NCBI GenBank assembly: GCA_963575645.1
Contig: OY754464.1
Coordinates: 8,804,001 to 8,868,000, forward strand
Reading direction: 5' to 3'
Source: Xanthostigma xanthostigma
Taxonomy: Eukaryota; Arthropoda; Insecta; Raphidioptera; Raphidiidae
Length of the DNA stretch: 64,000 bases
Every line of letters starts with the position of its first letter. Position 1 is the first letter of the stretch. The notes under the pieces were generated by a model that was not told where the DNA came from, searched no databases, and saw nothing but the letters and a program-made list of their open reading frames with translations. This document shows, piece by piece, positions 43,845-54,745 of the stretch. Position numbers and translations under genes: made by a program.

Positions 43845-44250
43845 CTAGCAGTCTGTCCCGGTTTCACCCGGGTGCGATAGATATAATTCTGCAAAATGTA
43901 TTTCGTTTACGGCCCGGCGCCTGAACTAATAGTTTTGAGCAAATTCTACCAGATTTGCTTCTGAACTAATAGCTTTGATCGAAATCTAACAGATGTCGCT
44001 ACTTGTTACTGAAACCGTTTTTTGTTTGCTTCTGAACTAGCTTTGAGTAAATTCTATAAATGTCGTTACATGTTACTGATACAGTTTTTTGAGAAAACAC
44101 CGCTATTTTGTAAAAAATATTTAATAAAAAACTATCCTATAGCGTAAGTTGCCCTAAGCAAGACACATTTACAAAATTTCATTAAAATTAGTTCAGTGGT
44201 TTCGGAGATTAGCGCGGCCAAAATTGTGACACGAGAATTTTATATATATA
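43845..44250 (-). mobile_element. Helitron family 2 (second full copy)
   Basis: The plus strand begins CTAGCAGTCTGTCCCGGTTT then CACCCGGGTG, the complement of the 3' hairpin end. The far side ends ACACGAGAATTTTATATATA, the complement of the 5' start. The flank before is A and the flank after is AT-rich, as expected. Confidence 0.75.
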
Positions 44251-44815
44251 CTACAAGTCTGACGTCACTAAGTATAGATCAAGTATCGATTAACAATTTC
44301 ATACCGAAATAAATTCAATACTGTTTTTGTTGTCAGTGCTCCGTTGTCTAATCATAATTTCAATAAACTTTTCATATAAACTCATAGAATCTCATAAAAT
44401 GTTCAATTTATTGTTATTGAAAATATAAAGAAAACAGATAATATAAAATTGCAATGGTTTATTTTAATAATTTTATTATTTGCTCCACAACAAATCACTT
44501 TTTATCCGCATTAGATTTATGTCGGCATTGGCGCCAACACTAGTTGCGTGGTCTGTAGAATTTATGATATCTTGACTACACCACCCACTGATGGTTATTA
44601 CAGTTATAGAGCAGTAGTTCCCAACAACTGTCTCTGTTTAGTAAGTTCATAACAATAGGGAATATTCAGAAGTTTCTTTTTTATTTAGAAAGAAAAATTA
44701 AGTGCTTCAGCTTATCACATAGTTTTTGAGTCTTTCCCATTGAGAGATTAAATAAACACGAAAAAAACGTTTATTTGTAGCCTTGAAACTATATTATGCA
44801 TCAGTAGAGTGATCA
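44251..44815. other. Spacer without recognised features
   Basis: No gene or repeat partner recognised. Confidence 0.4.
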
Positions 44816-45253
44816 TTACACCTATCCCCCGATTTACACGGTAGATACGATCCTGAGAAAAACGTGTAAATCGAAAATTAAAAATTTTCAAGTCAAAACC
44901 GTGTAAATCGAAAAGCTTGCAGAAAATGCATAATTTTGCTATTTAACAGTTGTGGTTTTTTTCAATATTTTTAGGTGTACACAAAAATAAAAATAAAATG
45001 CATTGACAGGTTAAAATATGTAATATATTACGGAAACATTTTAATTTTATGCGAAGAAATACAGACACAGTGTGCGTGTGCAGCAAGTCAGCACATAAGC
45101 TCGGGATTCCCCGTGAGATGTGTACACAGCGCACGTGTTCAATCACAGTAGCATTTAGTAGAGTGCGATAAAAACAAAAAAAAACTTATTTGGAAAACCG
45201 TGTAAAAGCGAAAACGTGTAAAACAAGTACCGTGTAAATCGGGGGATGGGTGT
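44816..45253. mobile_element. TIR element with CCCCCGATTTACACGGTA ends
   Basis: ACACCTATCCCCCGATTTAC at the left and GTAAATCGGGGGATGGGTGT at the right are inverted. CGTGTAAATCGAAAA and related phrases recur inside near both ends. A 67-codon frame inside lacks motifs. Class unknown. Confidence 0.7.
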
Positions 45254-45500
45254 ATTTTAATTATGACAGAGTCTCCAAGCACCTAAGTGGGGGACAATAG
45301 AAGACTTGAGCCACCCCTCCCCTCTAGCTTTTGGTGTAGTCATTTTTTTTAATGTAAATCAGTTACAAGATATAGAAATTTTTACTTTATCATATAAACA
45401 CAAGGTACTCATAGTACGAACATGATATGATAAGAAATCACCGGAAGAAATTTTCGTTTTAGCTTTTTCTGAAAATTACTGAGACTATGTTATAGCATTG

Positions 45501-46038
45501 ATTAAGGTAGTACGAGCCCCAAGGCAATTTTAAATAAAAGGCTTGATTTTTTTAATATGAAGTTGGACTAAGTATAAAACAGTTCTGAAAATTTTAGGGG
45601 GGGTTGCCCGGTTATTTAAATAAATAAATGACTTCAAAAGTAGGCATATTTAACATTGGCTTTATAGTAAATCGGTAGATGGATGATGTTTTCATTGATT
45701 TCTCCAAAACTAGTCGGTGGAAATTAAAAAAAAAACTATTTGAATTAAAGTTAAAACCTTAATAAATTAATGAAAACAAAAATAACGTTGTGCCCGACTA
45801 ATTAAAAAGATATTTAATTGTTTTAATTAAATATCTCTTTAATTAGTCGGGCACAACAGTTTTTTTTTGTTTTCAATAATTTATTATTATGTTTTAACTT
45901 TAATTTAAATAGTTTTTTTTTAATTTCCACCGACTAGTTTTGGAGAAATCAATGAAAACATATCATCCATCTACCGAAATATATAAAAAAAATCAAGGCT
46001 TTTATTTAAAGTTGCCTTGGTGCTCGTACTACCTTAAT
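45501..46038. mobile_element. 538-bp foldback element with TTAA at both edges
   Basis: ATTAAGGTAGTACGAGC at the left mirrors GCTCGTACTACCTTAAT at the right, and the arms are nearly complementary down to AAATATCTCTTTAATTAGTC around 45830. Half of it, including the centre, is repeated at 54433-54745. TTAA at each edge could be a 4-base duplication of the piggyBac type, but the ends do not resemble piggyBac. Confidence 0.7.
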
Positions 46039-46709
46039 TTATCTAAAAAAAAAATATTATTTAAAAACCCAATTATAACAGCGGGATATTGTGCAATATA
46101 CGGACAAATGACGTAAGATGACCTTTGAAGGACAAATAAAATCGCGATGTCAGTCACTAGATGGCCCTAATGGTTGCCAGCACAATTCACTCCGGAAACT
46201 CTACATATTCTATATTCAAAGATTAAAATAATATAACTTAAAATTATTGTCAACAGATGGCTGGTGCTACGCCATCCATTGACGTCCATAAAAAGTAGCC
46301 TCATTTTGGTTCCCTTGGTTATGAATCTTCCTATAATGTTTCAATCAATGGTACTAAATAGTACTAAAGAGTAATAATTATTTTGTATTGGTCAGTTGAA
46401 AATTCTGCATTAATGAAAAATAAAGAGCTATAAATTAAATTTTAATTCATAATATGAAATGTAGTTTTTACAAATCTCACAAGCATTTCTTGTAATATGA
46501 AATTATAATGGAATTTGTTTGAATCAGTATAATCCTTTTTTTCTTCGATTGAAACTTCACCGAAAAACGTAAGAGTATTTTTAGTACATTGAATATTTAC
46601 TAAAATGGGTAACAGCTTTGAAGAAAGTTGATATTTTTCCCAGTGCCCTCCCCACCTCTAAAATTAATTATATGGACGTCCTTGCCTCAAATGATGTATA
46701 AATAAATTA
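46039..46709. other. Spacer without recognised features
   Basis: No recognised content. Confidence 0.4.
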
Positions 46710-47134
46710 AAAAAAAATTGGTTGTCTGTAAACTCGGTTTACGGACGATAGTTTTACGTGATAACGTATTCCGCTCGAATATCATATTTATTAATACATA
46801 ACCTAAATTTTAGTAGCTGTCAAACTATATTTTTACCGACTAATAATTTGATCAACCAAAGCAAAATACATATTTTTAAGCAATTATTATAAAAGACATT
46901 TAAAAGAATGTATATATATTATATATTTGTTAACAACCCGTATAATTTATCTGGCCATCTGTCAGATGTAGCTTTCGCTGGAACAGCCGAAAAAAATGTT
47001 GAACGCACACTACTCTCTGACGTCACGCGAGAAGAGAGAGACTATCGCTTATATCGCGCTCTCGCTTGCGGAACGTTACTCTTTTTCGTGCGTGCAGCCG
47101 GTGTTTCATCAATTTATAAGACGTTATCACGTCA
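46710..47134 (-). mobile_element. Poly-T-targeting element, family T (copy 5)
   Basis: TTGGTTGTCTGTAAACTCGG near 46719 to ACGTTATCACGTC near 47134, with A runs on both sides of the plus strand. It follows the long form at 35726 but lacks its 200-base extra block. A 102-codon frame (46908-47216) spans its right end and is not a gene. Confidence 0.75.
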
Positions 47135-47142
47135 AAAATGTA

Positions 47143-47565
47143 CAAAGTTTGTAACTGCCCAATCTAAACCCGTGTCATCATTGTTATGTACATTTTTCCG
47201 ACAAAGTGTTATTTAAAAGTTACAAGATATCAATAAAGCATATCTATAAATAACAGTAGAGCGCCGAAATTGCAATATTACAAAACACGCACGTTGTGTA
47301 CATGTTTGTAGAAATAACGGATCCGTTTTTCATTTACTCTACAAGTCTCCAAGTTACATTTAGGAATATCATGTAGAAGGATAAGAACGCAGAAGTGTGT
47401 TTGTGTGTGTGTCATATACTAATAATTTTCGAGCCCCCGAGGAACACTCACGTTTTTTTGCCGGGCAATTCTCGATTGACGGGTGCCGTACATAAAGTCT
47501 ATGTGTTAACTAGGTTGTGCCTTTCCGTTTTTTAGATTCTTAAAAAAGCTGCTCGCCTTGCAAAA
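47143..47565. other. Spacer without recognised features
   Basis: No recognised content. Confidence 0.4.
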
Positions 47566-47920
47566 AAAAAACGAGTGTGCTTTAGACCACACGACTGAAG
47601 TAAAACTTCATCCTGCCATAATTTGTTATTCACAAAATATGAAGTTTAAAATTAATTTATGATTTTATTTTTAACTTAAACGTAGAATATGATGTATTGA
47701 ACAAAATATTAATTTATAAAATTGTTCAAGAACGAAATGAAATTACGAAATATTCAAGAAATCACCGTTCGCGTAACGCTAAATAATCAAGATATCACCG
47801 TTCGCGTCAACTTCCATTCGCCTCGCCCGATCACACTTTTCGTAAAAGCTCTCGTCACGCATTCACCAGCTTACTCCCCAAGTCAAGCGTGCGTAAAGAA
47901 GTTTTATTTCAAAAACACCA
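47566..47920. mobile_element. Repeat with AAGTAAAACTTC ends (copy 2)
   Basis: GAGTGTGCTTTAGACCACAC then GACTGAAGTAAAACTTC at the left, CAGCTTACTCCCCAAGTCAA and GAAGTTTTATTTC at the right. ATCACCGTTCGCGT is repeated twice inside (47760 and 47796). A 70-codon frame here is not supported. Confidence 0.65.
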
Positions 47921-48004
47921 ACAAAATTGTTTAGGTGCTACAAATTCATCTATACTAATTAGTAATTATGATGCTTTGATAAAGAAATTCTTCGTAGCAT
48001 AGGA

Positions 48005-48305
48005 TTAAATAAATATAGTTTAAAAAAAACTAAAAAACACGCTTTATATCGAACTAAAAAGTAAAAAATATTTTTTTAAAATAGGCTTAAAAAGCGTGGG
48101 GATATTTGTTCCACATTTTCGTACATCGAGCGCCCCACACTTTTTAAGCTTATTTTAAAAAAAATATTTTTTACTTTTTAGTTCGATATAAAGCGTGTTT
48201 TTTAGTTTTTTTTAACTAGGTATATTTATTTTTCACTTTTTAGTTTGATATAAAGCGTGTTTTTTAGTTTTTTTTAAACTATATTTATTTTCCACTTTTT
48301 AGTTC
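48005..48305. repeat. Palindrome with extra tandem arm
   Basis: AAAAAACACGCTTTATATCG (48030) is mirrored by CGATATAAAGCGTGTTTTTT near 48183, and the right arm is repeated once more in tandem near 48240-48290. The loop includes GTGGGGATATTTGTTCCAC. Confidence 0.75.
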
Positions 48306-48344
48306 GATTTATTGTAAAAAATTTGCCGAAAAAAAACTTTTTTT

Positions 48345-48440
48345 TTTCGACGTGGACGGGATTAGAACCCACGACCCATGATGCCGAGAGTTGACGTCAG
48401 CGAAGACCCGTGCCTTAGACCGCACGGCTACCAGTGTACT
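48345..48440 (-). pseudogene. tRNA-like sequence with long variable arm (Leu/Ser type)
   Basis: On the minus strand GGTAGCCGTGCGGTCTAAGG gives a D-arm and A box, and GTCGTGGGTTCTAATCCCG gives a T-arm with B box, which lacks the usual G of TTCGA. The distance between them suits a class II tRNA. The anticodon stem is unclear, so it is more likely a tRNA pseudogene or SINE head. A gene-finder score would decide. Confidence 0.55.
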
Positions 48441-49054
48441 TACTGTGCTGGCATATTATACCGCTATATAAACCACTTGCTGTAGTCCAAATGAAAATTA
48501 CAAACAAGCATACATACATACAAACTTACAAGTGAAGTTAATATAAAGCGTGTAAAAAGAAAAGCAATACCGGTCAATACCAAGACATCGGTTCAGGACA
48601 AATACGAATCAAAGATAGATGCAGCATTGCAGCCTCGAAGACTGCAGCTTTCTTGCCTTTCGCCTTTTGTAGAATATGAACTCTTCAGTTAATGCCGTAT
48701 CGTGTAGATCATATTTTGCGTAATACCGCGACGTCTTCACCTTGTGCGACGACGTCACGTCACGTGACCCGACATTCTAGCCTTAACACAACATGCACAG
48801 ATGTTTTTTACTGACCTCTGCGTTCTATATTATACGTATAATATATGCAAGGTTCAATATATTTTGCCTAAGTAGACAAGTATGCTTACAGTATTCTGTA
48901 TTATCCCGGCTCACAGCTCTAATCTTATATAGCATGCTACATGTTCGAAAAGTTATCTTTTTTTTATTAAATCTATAACTGTGGCTAGTCGGCAAAACCG
49001 CTTATGTCGAAATTTCCATAATCAATACTAGTGATATAACGAATGTCAATTTTC
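48441..49054. other. Spacer without recognised features
   Basis: No recognised content. Confidence 0.4.
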
Positions 49055-50322
49055 AGGGTTCCGTATCCGAAGGGTGCCCAACGGGACCCTATTACTAAGT
49101 CTCCGCTGTCCGTTCGTCTGTCTGTCAGCGGGCTGTATCTCATGAACCGTAATATAGGTTACCTATATATCCGCCATCTTGATTTTTCATTATTGGATGT
49201 AAAAATTCACACTCTGAAAATCTCAACTCTCTATACCTATAATAATTAATTATATATATATTATATTATATATATCCAATAATGAAAAATCAAGATGGCG
49301 GATTTCAAAATGGCCTCCATACTTGACTCTTCGTTAGCGATACTCGTGCAGTTATAAAAAACAAGGGCGCAGATAGGGGGAGGGTAAAGAGGGTAACTAC
49401 CCCTCCCTGGGACCATAATAATAATAAAAATAAAACTGAAAATAATAGGATTACCTGGCTAAAAAATAAAATTTAGTAATACCTCTTGACAAAACAATTA
49501 TAAAATTGGTTTGGGAATTTATATTTTTCTCTGTGAGTATTCTATTAATAAAACTTAAAAAAATATTGATTTATTTTGCTATACCTACCCCTTCTCCAGA
49601 AAAAAATATCTAAGCCCTTGATAAAAAACATTAAAGAATGTGACCGTCGATGTTGTAATAGTTTATTACGACATAAGCGCTTTTACCTTCTGCCCACGGA
49701 TATGTTCTAAGAGCCTTATTCATAAAAAAATGTTTTTGTTATCTACAATCTGAAGTTTGCGAAGCTGCGCGTAAGCCATAAGACCGTGTTACTATTTTTT
49801 TTATATTAATTAATTTTGAATAACAAAGGTTACCATCTCAAAATTTTTTGTTTCAAAAATAACTATTATTATTTCAGAAACTTAACACCGTTAAGGAATT
49901 TTAAACCGACGAACCCAAAACATTTGATAATTTTTTACGATTTTTCACACGATATGAATAAAACTAATATTTGAAGTCAAACTTCTTTATGCCGTGGTGG
50001 GAGTAATCCGCTGCCGATGCGTTTATACAGCACTATATGACAACTCTCGCATACAACACGGTACAACAACTAGGCTATCAGATATTGCCACGAGTTACAA
50101 TACAGTTTAGTAGTCCATCTGAACTCGTTGGAATTACACGCTTAGTTAGCAAACTGACCACGACGCTTGTCGATGTAAGGGGACAACAGTTTTCCGACGG
50201 CTAAGCGGTAAAAATATTCGAGACACGATTCCCGTGATTGACGAACTATTTACACACCTACAAGTGTTTACAGAACCCTCGGTGTGCGAGTCCGAGTCGC
50301 AGTTGGTCGGGTTTTTTTTAAT
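49055..50322 (+). mobile_element. Dispersed repeat Q, end-to-end copy (copy 3)
   Basis: The 5' side starts AGGGTTCCGTATCCGAAGGG, with CCTATTACTAAGTCTCCGCT and GGCTGTATCTCATGAACCGT. The 3' side ends CCCTCGGTGTGCGAGTCCGA and GGTCGGGTTTTTTT. In between lies a short inverted repeat (CATCTTGATTTTTCATTATT at 49171 with its complement near 49272) and AT-rich sequence. This copy shows that the two signature sequences are ends of one unit of about 1.3 kb. Confidence 0.7.
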
Positions 50323-50925
50323 AGTGTAATATTTTAATAAATATTATTTTTAATAAAGTTGCTTAGCATGAATTAACTCCTGTTCCATTTGCTTGTTAAT
50401 ACCATCCATCAAGCAAGCAATTTCCACGGCTTTGTCAAATTTTAGCGTCTTAACGTCTTCTAGAAACAGTTTGTTTCTGACTGGACCGCCTACAAAACCT
50501 GTTACAAATTTGTCTCTGAGAGCTGTGTCGAAATGATCTTGAAACTCGCAGTATATCGCCAATTACGAATTCTAGCTGCCCATTCACGGATAGATTCGGA
50601 TTCTTCTTTCGCTGCAGTGTAAAAATGTCACCTTTCTGCGAATCCAGAACGTACTGGTTTAAATTAAATCCTTATATAGCGTATCATCCGGTTCTTCAGG
50701 AAAAAAATAAATTTGTAGGTTTTTTCTTGAAGTGAGTTGAGCAAGATAGCTCTTTTAATCTGTGCTTCCACAATTTTATTTGAAACGAAGAATTGCTCGA
50801 GTTTTTTCTTATGAAAGGACCAGTAATTTTCATTATGATCAAATTTATCTACTGAACCAATTATTGCAGCCATTATTTTTATTAGTTTGCGTGAATCAAT
50901 CTCGTCGCCAGTGTAATATTTTAAT
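50320..50925 (-). pseudogene. LTR retrotransposon gag remnant between two LTR-end fragments
   Basis: On the minus strand an LTR-end-like sequence (ATATTTATTAAAATATTACA) is followed directly by CTGGCGACGAGATTGATTC. This is a primer-binding-site-like start for the Gypsy group. Two gag pieces follow: 50664-50873 (GSVDKFDHNENYWSF, then KKKLEQFFV) and 50350-50562 (LRDKFVTGFVGGPVRNKLF, then DKAVEIACLMDG). These phrases match the gag of insect Gypsy-type elements. The same LTR-end sequence recurs at about 50322-50345, so most of the element, including pol, was deleted between the gag and the second LTR. Frame breaks separate the gag pieces. Confidence 0.7.
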
Positions 50926-51569
50926 AAATATTATAAATTTTAATAAAGTTATTTTTTAACATAAAAATAATAATTTTGTATTGATCATATAAATGCTGGA
51001 AATACAATGAATTTATCTTTTACAAAAATGAATAATTTTACAATCTGAAGTAATTATCTAACTACCGAATCTATAGTACCTAATTATTATGTAAAGTTAG
51101 GTCTGTACAAAATACATTACAAATAGAATAACTTCTTCAGTGTCATTTCTAAAACAGACCTCAATTTTTTAACCAGTCTGTATATAAACACAAAAAGGGA
51201 TAAAGAGACAGACAGAAGACATTGTAAAGCAGTGTTAGTTTCATTGAAACATCGCCGACGGTTTTCAGATAGTGGAGTTTTAATCAACGTACTGCCAACA
51301 TACAGACGGACAGACAAACAGATGAAACTTTTTTAACGGATCAAGAGAGAGAGAAACTTGTGTGGGTGTCTAATGAGATTTTCAGTTGGATTAAATATAA
51401 AATGGAGCCCGGGGAGTAACGTCAACATTTGTCTTAACCCGTTACTGTTCAATTGCTTTCTTTTCAGTTTCGACTAAATGAAAAAAGTTACCGATTTCAT
51501 TATTTTTATAATATACCGAGTGGTGTTCATATAAACACGAATTTTACATCTGCTCCCCTGATTTTTAAA
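50926..51569. other. Spacer without recognised features
   Basis: A 66-codon frame on the minus strand is not supported. Probably includes LTR remains at its left side. Confidence 0.4.
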
Positions 51570-51754
51570 ACAAGTTAAATTAAATAAAATTATCGACCAA
51601 TTTTTCAGACAATATATCAACAAAAAATATAATTAATACATTAACGTTTCGATCCAAAAAATATAAAAAATAATTAATAATTAATTTCTAATTCGCTTTA
51701 TGTAAAATTCTTTCAAAATAATTAATTATTATCAAAATATTGAAAAAATAATAT

Positions 51755-52248
51755 TATACAGATTGTATCAAATCAAAACAGTCCATAGAACATTCTGTGT
51801 GTAAGACAGAGACGATATTATATAAAGCACTAAAGCAGTAAGTAAGAATGAGATAAATGATCGCTAATAGTTACTGTGGTTATACAATCTGATAGTATCG
51901 TCTTTGTTTTCTACAGTAAAAATCACAATTTTATCAAATGTCAGTATTCACTAATGAAATTATTGATAAAATGGCTATTTATACTGTTCGGGAAAAAATC
52001 CCAATAATTAAATGGTTTTATGGTGGTAATTCAACCGCCAACATAAAAAATTTATTTGTAGTTGTTTTAATTGATAAGTTGGTAAAAAGATTTACAGTGT
52101 ACGTAATTATTTATTTACGTAACTACAGTAACTATATTAGCGATCATTTATCTCATTCTTACTTACTGCTTTAGATCTTTATATATCGTCTCTGTCTTAC
52201 ACACAGAATGTCCTGTGGACCGTTTTGATTTGATACAATCTGTATATA
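51755..52248 (+). mobile_element. Mariner-type foldback inserted in the Penelope copy
   Basis: TATACAGATTGTATCAAATC at the left mirrors GATTTGATACAATCTGTATA at the right. The arms extend about 140 bases (TAAGAATGAGATAAATGATC and its complement). The ends start in TATA, so a TA target is possible. It contains the short transposase-like frame at 51938-52174. Confidence 0.7.
51938..52174 (+). CDS. Fragment resembling the N-terminus of a mariner-type transposase
   Basis: The 78-codon frame begins MSVFTNEIIDKMAIYTVREK and continues IPIIKWFYGGNSTANIKNLF. The phrase YTVREKIPIIKWFYGGNS is close to the first helix of DUF4817-type helix-turn-helix domains found at the start of insect mariner-like transposases. 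The remainder runs into the right inverted repeat and is not conserved, so only about 40 residues are informative. It sits between the inverted ends of 51755-52248, in keeping with a deletion derivative. It is not an intact gene. Confidence 0.5.
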   Translation: MSVFTNEIIDKMAIYTVREKIPIIKWFYGGNSTANIKNLFVVVLIDKLVKRFTVYVIIYLRNYSNYISDHLSHSYLLL

Positions 52249-52591
52249 TTACTTAAATTTTCCGTATCTAATTGAGCATTGAGAGAATTTTTATTTGATT
52301 TTATATGTAACATTTCCGAAATATTTATTTTAAAAAAATTAGTTTTATTATCTAAAATTTTTATATTATCCCAATTAATTTTGTGGTCAAGTTAAAATTT
52401 GTGTTTACCTAGTTATTACATTGTTTGTCAGGGATTAATTTATGATTATTTTGATGTTCTCTTATTCTTGTTTTAAGAGCTCTTTTTGTTTGACCAATAT
52501 AATTCTTATTACAATTTTCACAATTAATTTTATATACAACATTATGCTTTTGTAATTTATTAATTTTATCTTTTCCCTTTTTAATAATTTA
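52246..52591 (-). pseudogene. Penelope-like GIY-YIG endonuclease domain remnant
   Basis: The minus strand encodes about 115 residues, interrupted by a stop at 52409-52411 and a frameshift. The first part reads VYKINCENCNKNYIGQT, then KTRIREHQNNH. The variant V-Y-K-I with N-Y-I-G-Q-T is the GIY-YIG signature of Penelope elements, with C-x2-C in between. After the frameshift, INWDNIKILDNKT, then ISEMLHIKSNKNSLN, matches the C-terminal part, where E-M is the conserved glutamate helix. The reverse transcriptase is missing. Non-functional. Confidence 0.8.
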
Positions 52592-52702
52592 ATGTATTAA
52601 TTATATTTTTTGTTAATATATTGTCTGAAAAATTGGTCGATAATTTTATTTGTTGAAGAGTTCTAATCAGACGTTAACCAAAGATTTGAACAAGTTAAAT
52701 TA

Positions 52703-53560
52703 TTTACAGGAATCGGAAATGCATCTCAAATAATTCGCGGAAGGCGCTTATCGCTACTACAAGCATGTACCTACAGTATAGTGGTGAATTGATTGCATGT
52801 AAAACTAATTTTATATCTATAAATATTTTTGCTCCCCTGGTTTTTAAAAAAATATTTTTAACAAAAAAAATTGAACCGACTTCAAAATATGCACTAAAAA
52901 GTAAAAAATAATAATTATTGTTATTTTTGGAGTCGATGTCACATCGGAATTCGAAAGTAGCAATTTAAATCTTACATGTCTCTAGTTCTCGGAATAGATT
53001 CCATTTTGGCTGACACCGACTCCAAAAATAACAATAATTATTACTTTTTACTTTTTAGTGCATATTTTGAAGTCGGTTCAATTTTTTTTTGTTAAAAATA
53101 TTTTATTTTTCTCTTTTTAGTGTTAGATAAAGTATTGCAATGGGTAGGCCAAGTATGCGAAATTTGAGAGTTTCCCTCGATTTCTCCGGATTCCACCATC
53201 AGATCCTGACTTGGTTCCGATGGGACCACCTCTGAGGTGCACTGTTTCGAATAAAAAAATAAATTGAAAATCGGTCCATCATTGACGGAGAAATCGGTGA
53301 ACATACATAAAAAAAAAACAAAAAAAAATATAGGTACAGTCGAACATCCTCCTTTTTTGAAGTCGGTTTAACAAATTAAATTATTTACAAGAATCGGAAA
53401 TGCATCCCAAATAATTCGCGGAAGGCCTTTACCGCTACTAGAAGTATGTACAGAAGCATGTCTACGACGCACGCATCTTTGTGTCCAACAAAACGGGGAA
53501 CAATTTCTGTGAATACTTGATAATGACATAACATATTTCCATAATGACATAACATAACGC
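52703..53560. repeat. Palindrome flanked by direct repeats
   Basis: GAATCGGAAATGCATCTCAA (52712) recurs as GAATCGGAAATGCATCCCAA (53392), each followed by ATAATTCGCGGAAGGC. Between them, 52845-53104 is a palindrome: ATTGAACCGACTTCAAAATA mirrors TATTTTGAAGTCGGTTCAAT. Since GAAGTCGGTT occurs at the far end too (53360), a composite insertion is likely. Frames of 60-70 codons here are not supported. Confidence 0.6.
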
Positions 53561-53749
53561 CAGGACCGACTTTAAAGTTTCATAAAATTTAATAAAACTT
53601 TGAGAGCCCGTTTCTCTTTCATTTTAGAGTGTTGATAAAAAAAATATTTGTTCGTCTATTTGATTTCTACACGCTGTTAAAAAAAATAACTTAACAATCA
53701 TTCTGTATAGAGTGTTTCAATATATGTGTGACAATGTAAACAAAATAAA

Positions 53750-53812
53750 CTTTAGCAATGTCTACGTTTTAAGGAGTTAATCGTTAAATAGAAGTTCGCT
53801 ATATAGAGTTTA
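53750..53812 (+). mobile_element. Pogo-like right-end fragment
   Basis: TTTTAAGGAGTTAATCGTTA then TATATAGAGTTTA resemble the right end at 2745-2796. Confidence 0.5.
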
Positions 53813-54180
53813 AGCGGTACTCTCTAAAACTGAGATAGTGAAAAATGTCACTATTTGAAATAGTGACTTCTGATTCACTTCCGGAATAGTGAATTCAAGT
53901 AAAATTCACTGTCAGAATAGTGATTTTATACGTGTCGCTTGTGGCGCCTCCATACAGTTACTATAGATACTTATTAATTCATGTTGGCCGTTCTATAGCC
54001 AGTTCCTTGTAAATCGATAAACAATACAATTTATCAGGTAAGTTAATTAGATTATTTAAATTATATTTTCATAGATTCAGAGTACAGCATTGCGTGTATG
54101 CTATTGTTTTTTTACCGATTTTAAATTATAGTCAATGACATAGGATCATAACTAACAATGAATTAAGGTTATGTTTTTGA

Positions 54181-54430
54181 CGTGATAACGTCTTATAAAT
54201 TGATGAAACACCGGCTGCATGCACGAAAAAGTGTAACGTTCCGAAAAGTGTCACGTTCCGCCTGACCCTGTGCGTGCAAGCGAGAGCGCAGTATAAGCGA
54301 TAGAGAGTCGGTAAAAATATAGTTTAACAGCTACTAAAATTTAGGTTATGTATTATTAAATATGATATTTGAGCGGAATACGTTATCACGTAAAACTATC
54401 GTCCGTAAACCGACTTTACAGACAACCAAT
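54181..54430 (+). mobile_element. Poly-T-targeting element, family T (copy 6)
   Basis: GACGTGATAACGTCTTATAA after GTTTTT, ending GACTTTACAGACAACCAA before TTTTTA. It is joined directly to the truncated foldback at 54433. Confidence 0.75.
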
Positions 54431-54432
54431 TT

Positions 54433-54745
54433 TTATATGAAGTTGGACTAAGTCTAAACCAGTTCTGAAAATTTTAGGCGGGGTTGCCCGATTATTTAAA
54501 TAAATAAATGACTTCAAAAGTAGGCATATTTAACATTGGCTTTATAGTAAATCGGTAGATGGATGATATGTTTTCATTGATTTCTCCAAAACTAGTCGGA
54601 GAAAATTAAAAAAAAAACTATTTGAATTAAAGTTATAACCTTAATAAATTAATGAAAACAATAAAAAAACGTTGTGCCCGACTAATTAAAAAGATATTTA
54701 ATTGTTTTAATTAAATATCTCTTTAATTAGTCGGGCACAACAGTT
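54433..54745 (+). mobile_element. Half copy of the 538-bp foldback
   Basis: It follows 45540-45860 from ATATGAAGTTGGACTAAGT through the palindromic centre TTAATTGTTTTAATTAA, then stops after GTCGGGCACAACAGTTTTTT. Confidence 0.75.

Larger units (their letters stand above)
51583..52689 (-). mobile_element. Penelope-like element with GIY-YIG remnant, 13-bp target duplication (copy 5)
   Basis: The perfect 13-base duplication ACAAGTTAAATTA lies at 51570-51582 and 52690-52702. The two ends are inverted copies of each other (AATTATCGACCAATTTTTCA against TGAAAAATTGGTCGATAATT). Reading on the minus strand, the right end leads into coding sequence (52246-52591), then a nested palindrome and the 3' tail. 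The HHR region near 51650 is damaged. This copy ties the family of short inverted repeats to Penelope-like elements. Confidence 0.85.

Noticed and set aside
45501-46038. piggyBac assignment for the TTAA-flanked foldback
   Set aside because: The ends GGTAGTACGAGC do not resemble piggyBac ends, and TTAA could be part of the inverted repeat.
48345-48440. Functional tRNA gene
   Set aside because: The T-loop differs from the usual TTCGA and the anticodon stem is not clear. Kept as tRNA-like only.
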